In this document: positions 37,543-47,500 of the stretch, one piece after another
How the letters are laid out: the number at the start of each line of letters is the position of its first letter
Position numbering within the stretch: position 1 is the first letter of the stretch
NCBI RefSeq assembly: GCF_016775155.1
Contig: NZ_JAEUGD010000066.1
Coordinates: forward strand, 718,833-782,832
Length of the DNA stretch: 64,000 bases
Source of the DNA: Fulvivirga marina
GTDB lineage: Bacteria > Bacteroidota > Bacteroidia > Cytophagales > Cyclobacteriaceae
Reading direction: 5' to 3'
Notes under the pieces: model-generated
What the model saw: the letters and a program-made list of their open reading frames with translations, nothing else
Told to the model about the DNA's origin: nothing
The model's database searches: none
Position numbers and translations under genes: made by a program

Positions 37543-40500
37543 TTAATCCAGTATAAATTCGTCCCCTTCCGTTACTTCCTGGCCCCCTTTACTTTTCAGC
37601 CAAAGTTCATTTTCAATGTAATCCGCTATGCTGAGAATAGTATCTTCCTTGAATATTTCTCGCAGAGGCACTTCAACACTCAAAACCTTAAAGATCTTAT
37701 TCATCATCAGGCTCGCTTTTAAAGAGTGTCCTCCAAGTTCAAAGAAGCTTTTGTTGGTGCTGATCTGAGAAGCTTCCAAGTCAAGAAGTTCTGACCAAAT
37801 CTCCACCAATGTTTTCTCCGTTTCAGTCTCTGGTTTTCTAAACTGGTGGTCAATCCTGGTTGCCGGATCCGGCAATGATTTGCGGTCTATTTTACCATTT
37901 GGCGTAAGGGGCATTTTTTCAAGCACTACAAAATATGAAGGGATCATATATTTAGGTAACCTTGATTGCAGGTGTTGCCTCATCTGCTCTTCAGGTGATT
38001 CACTAAGTGCCTCCTCAGTTGACTGAATATCTTCAATTTGCGTTGCACTGACCTTACCGCCTATTATGCTATGCGTTATACGTTGATCATCATGCAAATC
38101 AAAAGCAGACTTTGCTTCAACTTCATCCACTACACCTATGGCACACCAGCCAACCTGCTCTTTTATACTCATGTTCATAACTGCCTGAGACATGAATCCT
38201 GCATAAAAATCTCCATTTATAGCTTGTTTAGGAGACACAAAATGTAATGATACTCCTGCTGCATTATGAAGCTTTTCGTTACCGGCAAATAGTTTTTCGC
38301 CATCGATATCTCCAAGCCTGTTCCAAACCCCACCTGTATAATCGAGTTGAAACACTCCTGACTGCATCTCATGCACGGCTCGTGGTTTCACTACCATGAA
38401 TACATCTGTTTTACAAACGTCTCCCAATAATATCTTTGCCTGTACCAGACTGTCTGTTAGCACATCAACGTTTGCCACACTGATTTCTTCTTTCTGAAAA
38501 TCCCTATAACTCTTTCTTTCGTTGTAAGTCAAAGGTATATAGTCATCATCCGCCGAACCTTCTGCAACGCCGGTGGCGTGCAGAGAAATAGCAGGCATTT
38601 GAGAAGCTGTCAATCCGAATAAAGCTGTCAGTTCCTGCTGTTCTACATCCGTAGTCTGTAAGTCTACAGCTACCATAGAAGTCATCAGTAAATTGGCCAT
38701 ATAGCCTGCCTCAATGCGAGCGAAATCTTTTGCTAATCCGCCATACAGAGGCTCAATAGCATCCAGATCTGCTATCAGGTGGATATTGATCCCTTCGGTT
38801 ATGTTAACCCTGGAACTTACCTGCCTCAGTTCAAAATGCTCTGGATGCAAATAATAACATCCTTTTTCGACACCGTCTATGGCTGCTTCTGTAACCTCAA
38901 TCCAGGTTTGTACAGGGTACAAACTTCCCGCTGAAGGGTAGAAGTACTTGGGTAACGGCATTTCATTATAAACCTGACCTCTTACAGCTGACAGCAATTG
39001 TCCCAAAGTATCTTTTGTAATGGTTTCTTTACCGGCAGCCTTGCCCCCTAATTTTTTCTTTCCTGACAGTTTCAATTCTGTTTGATAGGGTAAAGCATAG
39101 TTAACTTCTGTCTTTATATCCTTGAGATTATGCTTTTCCAGTTTAAATACTGACCGCTCTTTTTCGTCATTGATGGTAACTGAAGGATCTGTAACTATAC
39201 CCACATGATCAACCTGCTGAGAAGATTGCACTTCGCCTGGCACTATATAGGCTATCAGTTCTCTGGACTTGCTCGCTTCCCCTCTTGCAATAGTCAGAGA
39301 CTCGCTCACTTGTGGATGCTCATTGATAGCTGCCTCTATCTCTCCTAGCTCAATTCGATACCCCTGTATTTTTACCTGAGTATCTTCACGACCAAGAAAC
39401 TCAATATTGCCATCCGGCAGGTACCTGCCCAGATCACCAGTTTTGTAAAGCCGCTCGCCGGACTCAGGGTGAATGATAAAACTGTTAGCCGTCTTTTGTT
39501 CGTCTTTCCAATATCCTTTAGCCAACCCAATACCTCCGATATACAAATCACCCGGCACCAGGTCAGGGCATATGGCGAGTGCCTCATTCAGCACGTAGAA
39601 TTGCTGATTTAACAATGGCTTGCCATATGGAATACTTTTCCAGCTTTCAACTACCTGTTCAATCGGGTAGTAAATAGACCATATCGAAGCTTCTGTTGCT
39701 CCTCCCAGGCTGGTAACTTTGACTTGAGGGCTTAATTTTTTGATACGGTCCGGAAGGTTCACCGGTATCCAGTCTCCACTCATCCATACATTTCTTATCG
39801 ATGGCAGACCATTATCTCTTCTTTCTGCATAGTCTACAAGCATTTGCATCAGCGTAGGCACTGTATTCCACAGTGTAACACCATATTGATGAATATATCT
39901 GTACCATGCTTCGGGATCTTTGAGTTCATCCGGTGCAGGCATAACAAGTGTACCCCCAGCTCCCAGTACTCCGAAAATATCATAAACTGATAAGTCAAAG
40001 CTGAGTGATGAAATGGCCAATACCCTATCCTGATCTGTTATACCAAAACGCTGATTCATATCGCAGACTGTATTGGTAGCTCCGCGATGGTCGATAACAA
40101 CACCTTTGGGCATGCCTGTAGATCCTGATGTGAAAATAACATAAGCCAGATCTTCAGGTTGATTACTCACTTGCGGAGCATCCTGATACTGTTCATTCAA
40201 CAGACTTTTATTGACATGCAATACCTTGTATCCATCATTAAAGTCTATTTCGTCAGCTACGGCATCCGTAGTAATTACAACTGAAGCCTCACCTTGCTCT
40301 AAAAGCAGACGGATACGCTCATGGGGTAGTGAAGCATCTATAGGAAGATAAGCTGCTCCCGCAGACAAAATACTCAAAGAAGCTACCACCTGCTCCCAAC
40401 CTTTGTGCATCACTATAGCTACAAGTTGATTCGCCTTCGCATCCAGAGAAATCAATCGATGAGCAACATGATTTACCATATGCTCTACCTGAGCATAGGT

Positions 40501-43500
40501 CAATGTTATTTCATCAGATATAATAGCCTCGGAATGAGCTCTTTCCTTCACTTTAAGTTTGAAGTTATCGTGAAGTAAACAGCCAGGTTCTTCGCCCCAT
40601 GTATCATTCACGGCTACCTTTCTTTGTTCCTGCTCTTGAGGCAGGTCGATAAGAGATACTTTTTCCCAGCATTTCTCATCCTCAGAAAGCTTGTTGAGTA
40701 ACTTACCAAAGGCTTCGAACATATCCTGCAACATGCTCTGAGGAAAAACTTCCTCCACACAATCCCAGTTGTACCATAGTCCTTTACTATTTTCTCCAAT
40801 TTGAAAATCAATCCATACCTGAGGTGTTTGAGAAATGGCATAATTCTCTTTCATCGGATCATTAATCTCACGAATAATGGTCTCTTCTTCAGCAATTTCA
40901 TCTCTTTGGATACCCAGGGTACTGGTCAGCACTACAGGCATCATAACAGAGTTGCCATGATATTGAGACATCTCTCTTAATACTTCGATACCTCCGAAAT
41001 ATTTATGTTCCAGGTCTGACCACATTCTGTTTTGGAGCTTTTTAAGCTTTTCAGCAAAGGTGGCGTTGCCCCTGTAATCTATCTCAAGTAATGTAAGCGA
41101 TGTAAAGTCTCCCAGTAATCTGTCAACATCTTCATGGAATAGTATCCTGTTATATAGAGTAAGGTTAAGTATGAAATGACTTGATTTACTCCAATAGTCA
41201 AGCACCTTGGCAAAGCAACCAATTAAGAATACAGTAGGTGTTACTCCAAGTGCATTTGCCTTCTCTTGCAGATAATCCCACGCTTTTTTATCTAAATGGC
41301 CTGCTCTACGTGCAAACTTTGGTTTCAGTGGTAAGCTTGTTATAGGCTTTACTGGTAGTTCGGGCGCCATAGGCAAGTCGGTAATACGTGCCTTCCAGTA
41401 TTCTTTTGATTTCAGGTAAAGGGGACCTTTTCTAAAGTTACCCTCGCTCATCATGTAGTCTCTAAAAGAAATATCTACTCTTGCAGGCTCAGCTTTAGGG
41501 TTAGCATATAAATATTCGTATTCTGATACGAATTTGGTTAAACTCTCTGCGTCCATAACCAGCCCGTCCGTACCGTAATGAATCTTGTAGGTTTCATCTT
41601 CAAAAACAGTAACTCTTACATCAAAAAGCGGCCATTCTTCACCAGAGAACACATGATGTGCCATTTCTTCCCGCCATTTGTAGAACAGTTCCTCTCCCTC
41701 TTTTTTATCATACTTTCTCAGATCCAAAACACGTACTTCATAAGGAGGAACATCCTTCAATATTCGTTGCTCACCATTCCCTGTCACTACCATTCTAAGC
41801 ACTTCGTGGGTGTCAATCAGCTTTCTTAAAACCTGCTGAAACTGATCAATATCCAACTCAGGAACAAAAGTTTCAAAGTAGCCATGAGCTCCAACCTGCC
41901 CAAAATTGAAAGTATCTTTTCGACCAATCCAGTAAGCATACTGTACATCTGTCAATGGGAATGGTTCATGTCGGTTATCTTCATCCACGATCAATTCCGG
42001 TACGTCGTCCTGTCCCTCCTGTTTCCCTATTTTGTCCGATAAGGCTCCGATAGTAGGGTTTTCAAAAAACTCCTGTAGCTCAATGGTCACTCCAAATTTC
42101 TTTTGAAGCTGACTAATAAGTTTTAACACTTTAATAGAATGTCCACCAAGCTTAAAAAAGTCACTCGCCCTATTAATGTCTTTTGCATCAACATCGATTA
42201 CTGTTGCCCACATTTCTGCCAGTTCCAGTTCCACGGCCGACATTGGCTGGTCATCTCCCTGCCCTACTACCTCTTTTTCAGGTTTAGGGAGTTCTTTTTT
42301 ATTGACTTTACCTGTAGCTGTAAGCGGTATAGATGGAATCTGCACCAGATAAGCAGGAATCATATATTCAGGTAGAGCTTCTTTAAGATATTCGTTTACA
42401 CTTTGAGCATCTGCACCTTCTTCACCCACAAAGTATCCAATCAAATAAGGGTCCTGATCCTGACCTTCTTTCTCTACCACTACTATAGCATCGGTTACTT
42501 CAGTAGCTTCCTTAATGTAATGTGCAATTTCGTCAAGCTCAACCCTGTAACCACGAATTTTCACCTGATCGTCCTGACGCCCTATAAACTCGATATTGCC
42601 GCCTGGCAACCAGCGAGCCATATCTCCTGTTTTATACATATTTACGCCCTCTTCAAAAGGATCAGCAATAAACTTGTCAGTAGTTAGCTCCTCCCTGTTG
42701 AGGTAGCGCTTTGCCACGCTGTCTCCTGAAAAATACAATTCACCCGTAACACCTATGGGCTGAAGTTCCCCCTGTTCGTTAAGGATACGGATGTAGGTAT
42801 TTGCATTAGGTTTACCTATCACCCCCGGATTTCTCTCATTAAGCTGGTTGTTACAGGTACCACCGATTGAAGTCTCCGTCAGCCCATACTCATTAGTTAG
42901 TTTAAGTTCAGGTAATAGTTGTTTGCTCCTTTTAATCAGGCTTTTTGAAGGCTTGTCTCCGGCAAGTGCAACAAACCTCAAATGGTCTATCATATCTGAC
43001 TCGTCCAGCTCGGAAAGTATCAAATCATATACTCCTGAAGTAAAACAACCATTGGTCACTTTATGCTTTTTAAGAGCCTGCAACATTTCTGATGCCCCAA
43101 CCTCTTTGACATCTGGCATAAGCAGCAAAGTGGCTCCGGACAGTAAAGTAGAATAGAGGTTACACCCAAACCCATCAAAATGGTAAGGAAATACCTGTAA
43201 TGTAACATCTTCCTGAGTCAGATTGTAATTATCGATTCGCCAGGTAGTATAGTTTACAACACCCTGATGAAGCACATCTACTCCTTTGGGTGTACCCGTA
43301 GTACCTGAAGTATATATATAGTAGACGGTATCTTCTTTACTTACCACAACATGTGGTGACTTCCCATCTCCTTTAACTGTATCCGCTTCTATTATTTTTA
43401 CATCTGCTTCCAGTTTGCTGATTAATATTTTTCTTGTTTCAGAATGGGTCAGAACAATCCTGGCTCCTGAATCTTTAAGAATGAAATCGATCCTGGAACC

Positions 43501-44505
43501 CGGATCTTCGGGTGATAACGGCAAATAAGGAAGTCCGGCTTTAATACAACCAAACATGGCGCAGATCATTTCAAAAGAGGGACGGAAGTAAAGTGCAACT
43601 GCCTGTTTTTCTCCATCCATCTGATCAATAAGCACGGATGCTATATCATTAGCCTTTTGATCAAGATCTGCATAGGTCATCACTCCATCTCCGAAAATCA
43701 AGGCATTCTGGTCCGGACATTGTCTTGCCTTCTCTTCGAAAAGAGATTTTAGTGTATGATCACCATTATCAGTTTTGGCGCCACTGAAGTTAGAAAGCAG
43801 TATTCTGTTCTCTTCTGCTGATATTACGGTTAAAGACGATATATCTTGTTTGATATCTCTAACCACTTGTCCCAACAGATGATACCAGTGCGTAAGCACC
43901 TGACAGACAAGATCCTTACTATACTTTGAGCTATCTGCAACCCAATCAATTCGTAATTTCCCACCTGATACATCTACATTGAAGTATAAGCTTGCCTCTG
44001 AAGGTAATTGGTTATAATGCCCATGCAAACCCTTCATGGCTATTATCCAATCGTGCAGTGACTCATTGGAAACCTGCCCTACCGGTATGTTTTGATGTAT
44101 GAGGGCATTTATCCATTCACCTTTAACCTGATTTAAAAGTTCTCTGAATGAAGCGCCATCCTCAACACTGATAATTAACGGAAGCCACTCAGCCGGCCCT
44201 TCTTTTTTATCATTCTGCTCCTTGGGTATCCCTAAAGAAAATGCCGATGCCTCTTGATTATACTTTTTAGCTATGACGAATAGTGATGACAATAAGATAA
44301 CATATAATGCTTTTTCATTCTCATTGCTGATCTCAAGAAGTGCTGCAGCTACTTCCTGGTTGATCTCCAGACTACCCTCTATGTTATCATTTGAGTTAAC
44401 CTCACCTCCATCATAAAGCAAGGGAGAGGTAACCATATCTATATTCCGTTTTTCCTGCCAATACTTTGCATTGACTTTATTTTCGGTTAGTGTGTTCATA
44501 TTCAA
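37543..44505 (-). CDS. NRPS with heterocyclization and oxidase domains, thiazole-forming (half C-A-PCP-Cy-A/Ox-PCP)
   Basis: A 2320-residue protein. Order: truncated condensation-like region (1-230, only the second lobe, no HHxxxDG); A1 (A3 YTSGTTGTPKG near 395; pocket D-G-C-F-A-A-E-I-G, unassigned); PCP1 (LGGHSIKVL near 785); Cy (PFPLTDVQYAYWIGR near 850; DxxxxDxxS intact as DGLVMDAES near 978); A2 (near 1455); Ox domain of the SagB/McbC nitroreductase type (about 1760-2140, YFYPSAGSLYPVQ near 1858) inserted between A8 and A10; PCP2 (LGGHSLKAS near 2255). The A2 pocket reads D-L-Y-N-x-S-L-I-W, the classical cysteine code. Together Cy, A2 and Ox should turn Cys into a thiazole on the residue loaded by A1, as MtaD and EpoB-type modules do. 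The tail GDEFILD fits docking to the next TubC domain. Confidence 0.95.
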   Translation of the reverse strand: MNMNTLTENKVNAKYWQEKRNIDMVTSPLLYDGGEVNSNDNIEGSLEINQEVAAALLEISNENEKALYVILLSSLFVIAKKYNQEASAFSLGIPKEQNDKKEGPAEWLPLIISVEDGASFRELLNQVKGEWINALIHQNIPVGQVSNESLHDWIIAMKGLHGHYNQLPSEASLYFNVDVSGGKLRIDWVADSSKYSKDLVCQVLTHWYHLLGQVVRDIKQDISSLTVISAEENRILLSNFSGAKTDNGDHTLKSLFEEKARQCPDQNALIFGDGVMTYADLDQKANDIASVLIDQMDGEKQAVALYFRPSFEMICAMFGCIKAGLPYLPLSPEDPGSRIDFILKDSGARIVLTHSETRKILISKLEADVKIIEADTVKGDGKSPHVVVSKEDTVYYIYTSGTTGTPKGVDVLHQGVVNYTTWRIDNYNLTQEDVTLQVFPYHFDGFGCNLYSTLLSGATLLLMPDVKEVGASEMLQALKKHKVTNGCFTSGVYDLILSELDESDMIDHLRFVALAGDKPSKSLIKRSKQLLPELKLTNEYGLTETSIGGTCNNQLNERNPGVIGKPNANTYIRILNEQGELQPIGVTGELYFSGDSVAKRYLNREELTTDKFIADPFEEGVNMYKTGDMARWLPGGNIEFIGRQDDQVKIRGYRVELDEIAHYIKEATEVTDAIVVVEKEGQDQDPYLIGYFVGEEGADAQSVNEYLKEALPEYMIPAYLVQIPSIPLTATGKVNKKELPKPEKEVVGQGDDQPMSAVELELAEMWATVIDVDAKDINRASDFFKLGGHSIKVLKLISQLQKKFGVTIELQEFFENPTIGALSDKIGKQEGQDDVPELIVDEDNRHEPFPLTDVQYAYWIGRKDTFNFGQVGAHGYFETFVPELDIDQFQQVLRKLIDTHEVLRMVVTGNGEQRILKDVPPYEVRVLDLRKYDKKEGEELFYKWREEMAHHVFSGEEWPLFDVRVTVFEDETYKIHYGTDGLVMDAESLTKFVSEYEYLYANPKAEPARVDISFRDYMMSEGNFRKGPLYLKSKEYWKARITDLPMAPELPVKPITSLPLKPKFARRAGHLDKKAWDYLQEKANALGVTPTVFLIGCFAKVLDYWSKSSHFILNLTLYNRILFHEDVDRLLGDFTSLTLLEIDYRGNATFAEKLKKLQNRMWSDLEHKYFGGIEVLREMSQYHGNSVMMPVVLTSTLGIQRDEIAEEETIIREINDPMKENYAISQTPQVWIDFQIGENSKGLWYNWDCVEEVFPQSMLQDMFEAFGKLLNKLSEDEKCWEKVSLIDLPQEQEQRKVAVNDTWGEEPGCLLHDNFKLKVKERAHSEAIISDEITLTYAQVEHMVNHVAHRLISLDAKANQLVAIVMHKGWEQVVASLSILSAGAAYLPIDASLPHERIRLLLEQGEASVVITTDAVADEIDFNDGYKVLHVNKSLLNEQYQDAPQVSNQPEDLAYVIFTSGSTGMPKGVVIDHRGATNTVCDMNQRFGITDQDRVLAISSLSFDLSVYDIFGVLGAGGTLVMPAPDELKDPEAWYRYIHQYGVTLWNTVPTLMQMLVDYAERRDNGLPSIRNVWMSGDWIPVNLPDRIKKLSPQVKVTSLGGATEASIWSIYYPIEQVVESWKSIPYGKPLLNQQFYVLNEALAICPDLVPGDLYIGGIGLAKGYWKDEQKTANSFIIHPESGERLYKTGDLGRYLPDGNIEFLGREDTQVKIQGYRIELGEIEAAINEHPQVSESLTIARGEASKSRELIAYIVPGEVQSSQQVDHVGIVTDPSVTINDEKERSVFKLEKHNLKDIKTEVNYALPYQTELKLSGKKKLGGKAAGKETITKDTLGQLLSAVRGQVYNEMPLPKYFYPSAGSLYPVQTWIEVTEAAIDGVEKGCYYLHPEHFELRQVSSRVNITEGINIHLIADLDAIEPLYGGLAKDFARIEAGYMANLLMTSMVAVDLQTTDVEQQELTALFGLTASQMPAISLHATGVAEGSADDDYIPLTYNERKSYRDFQKEEISVANVDVLTDSLVQAKILLGDVCKTDVFMVVKPRAVHEMQSGVFQLDYTGGVWNRLGDIDGEKLFAGNEKLHNAAGVSLHFVSPKQAINGDFYAGFMSQAVMNMSIKEQVGWCAIGVVDEVEAKSAFDLHDDQRITHSIIGGKVSATQIEDIQSTEEALSESPEEQMRQHLQSRLPKYMIPSYFVVLEKMPLTPNGKIDRKSLPDPATRIDHQFRKPETETEKTLVEIWSELLDLEASQISTNKSFFELGGHSLKASLMMNKIFKVLSVEVPLREIFKEDTILSIADYIENELWLKSKGGQEVTEGDEFILD

Positions 44506-44551
44506 AAATGTAATTTAAGCGTCTTTGTAGCTTTGTATAATAACCTTTGTT

Positions 44552-47500
44552 TTAGAAGTCGAAGTCCATTCCAGACACATCTACCTCTGCTTTTTCATAG
44601 ATATCACCGATTTCAATATTCGAAACCTTTATCGCTGAGTTTTCTGCCACCTGTTTGGCTATCATTTCAAAGTTTGCACCCATCCTCTGTATGGTGTCTT
44701 CTTTGAAGAGCTTTGAACTATAGGTAAGCACCATTTTCAGTCCCGACTCTTCCAGCTGATAGGCGTGAAATGTGATGTCGTTTTGCGAATATTTTACAGG
44801 CAGCGGGTAATGACTAATATCTACATTGTCGATACCAATACCTGAAGCCTGATAGTTTTGCAGAAGAAAAACCACGTCATACAGAAAATTCCTGTCAGGT
44901 TTTCTCTGTAATTGAAGTTGTTTATAAACCTTCTCCATATCACAGCTTTCGTATTGGTAAATATTAAGCATCAATTCTTTGACGGCTTCTATCAGCTCTG
45001 CATAAGTTATGTCTGATGACTGTTTTATTCGAACAGGAAATGCATTAAAAAACAAGCCGGTAGTTCTGCTTACATCGGGGTGGTTTCTGCCTGCCACACC
45101 ACTACCAATAATGATATCTTCCTGAGTTGAATATTTAGAAAGCAGGATATAGGTGATAGACATCAATTTCACAAATAGTGTTACTGATCTATCATTATGC
45201 GACTCATTAAGCTTATGAATGATACTTTTATCTATTTCAAAACTATATTGAGCCCCCTCAAACTCTCTTCCTGCACCTCGGTCAAAATCGGCAGGAAGTT
45301 CTAATAGCGGTAATTCCGGAGCAAGATGTTCAAGCCAAAATTTCTCCGCTCCGTCTTTTTCATTCCTTTGAAGATAAGCAATATAGTCTTTCAACTGTAC
45401 TGGCAATGCCTCAAGCTGCTCTCCTGCATACAGCTGGGTAAATTCATCGGCCAAAACACTAATGGTTACACCATCACAAATGATATGATGTAAATCAAAA
45501 ATCAGAATTGATTTTTCGTCAGCCACATGAATCAGCCCCACACGGAAAAGACTCTTCTCAGCCAGGTCAAATGGTCTGATCAGCTTACCTATCAGTTGTT
45601 CAATTTCATTTCGATCATCTTTTGATTCGAAAACTTCTAGGTTCACTTCACAATTCTCATGTATCTTCTGCATAGGCACCCCTTCTACATTGTGAAACGA
45701 GGTCCGCAATGGCTCATGCCTATCGACCAGAGCCTGTGCACATTTTCTGATCTGATCAACATCAGCTTTCCCTTGCAGTAACAATCCATTGGCAATGTTG
45801 TATACTGTTCCGATATTCCTGAACTGGCACTGCATAAAAATATTGGTCATTGCCGGGGTCAATGCATGGTACTCGGCCGCAGGTACCTTTTCAATAGCCT
45901 GATATGAGTGATCCTCATCCAAAGACTCCAGGTATGCTCTTACAGCACGGATAGTCAGTGCTTTAAACAGTCTTTTTATTTCAACCTTGCGCTTTAGCTT
46001 TTTATGAATGTTTGAGGCTACAGCGATCATTTTCAGTGAGTTTCCTCCCAACTCAAAAAAGCTGTCATCCAAACCTACTCTATCCAGACCTAATACATTC
46101 ATCCATATAGACGCTATCTCTTTTTCCAGTTCTGTTATCGGTTCTATATATTCGGTACTTACCTCAGGTCTTGGAGCACGAGCTATTTCTTTTTCTTCAT
46201 CTTCTTCTTCGCTTCCTATCACCCATTGCTCTACTCGTTTGTTCAGGTCAGCAGGCGAATGAATAACCGCAAAGCCATCCTGTTCCAGATTAATCGCATA
46301 TTCCAAGGCAACCCCAGCCTCTTCCGGCGACATCCTGAGTTGATCCACGAGCATATCACTATCCTCCTTACCTCCTGTTACCGGCCAGCTATCCCAACCT
46401 ACGCTACTCCATGTACAATCACTCTGCATATTTGCCCAAAGAGCAAAGTTTTCAAGAAAATGACTGGTTGCTGCATACTCTGAGAAGCCAAGTCCTCCAA
46501 GGGCTGAACTGATCGAAGACATTAACAAACAAAAATCCATGTCCTTACCCTTAAGGGCCTCCCATAAATTAATGGTGCCCAAAACCTTCGCATTATAGTT
46601 AGCTCCCGAAGCATGCAAATCAGAGGTCTCGATAGCAGGTGTAAAAGCATCTTCTCCAATAGACCCTGCTGCATGGAAAACACCATTGATCTTCCCATAC
46701 TCAGCCGATAAGTTTTCAATCACAGCCTTTACCTGAGCGCTGTCAGTAACATCGCATGCTGCGATTGTGACCTTAGCTTTTTGTTGCTTCAATTTTTTAA
46801 GGAAAGCAATTCTTTTTCCAATGCCTGAAGCCTGGCCCTGATCTAAAATACTATCCCATTGTTCTTCAGCCGGCAGAGCATTTCTTGAAAGCAATACCAC
46901 GTGAGCATTATAAGTACTGGTGAGGTATTCAGCTATGGTCAAACCAATATTACCGAGACCTCCTGACACTATATACAGGCCATTCTTTTCAAACTTTGAC
47001 TTAACCGGTGCTGGTTGTGGAGCCATTAAGTGATAGTCCATCTCCCACCTATGACCATTGCGAAAAGCAACTTGAGGAACCGTGTTTGCCTGACAAAGTT
47101 CATTCCATATCTGACTCACCAGTACTTGGATGTTCCGCTCAACAGTACTCACGTCAAGTACCTGGCATGTAACTATGGGCTGCTCCTGAGGTATAGATCT
47201 TAAAGGTCCCAGCACGGTCGTGGCCGATGGATTTATACGTTCTCCACCGGTTACATCAAATAAACTTGTAGAAACCCAGTGAAGGGAAACTGGTTGGCTT
47301 ATACCTTTTTTATGAATAGCTTTTGCCAAGGCAATAGCTGTATTGTAGCCATTATCAAATAGTAATTCATCAACATTAAAGTCTTTGGCTGCGTCACCGA
47401 TATGCCAAAAACTCACTATTCTATTAGGTTCTTTTACGTCAGTTTTATCAAACACCTGATGGAGGCCCATCCGTCCCTCGTCTTTCTTTACCCGGATTAC

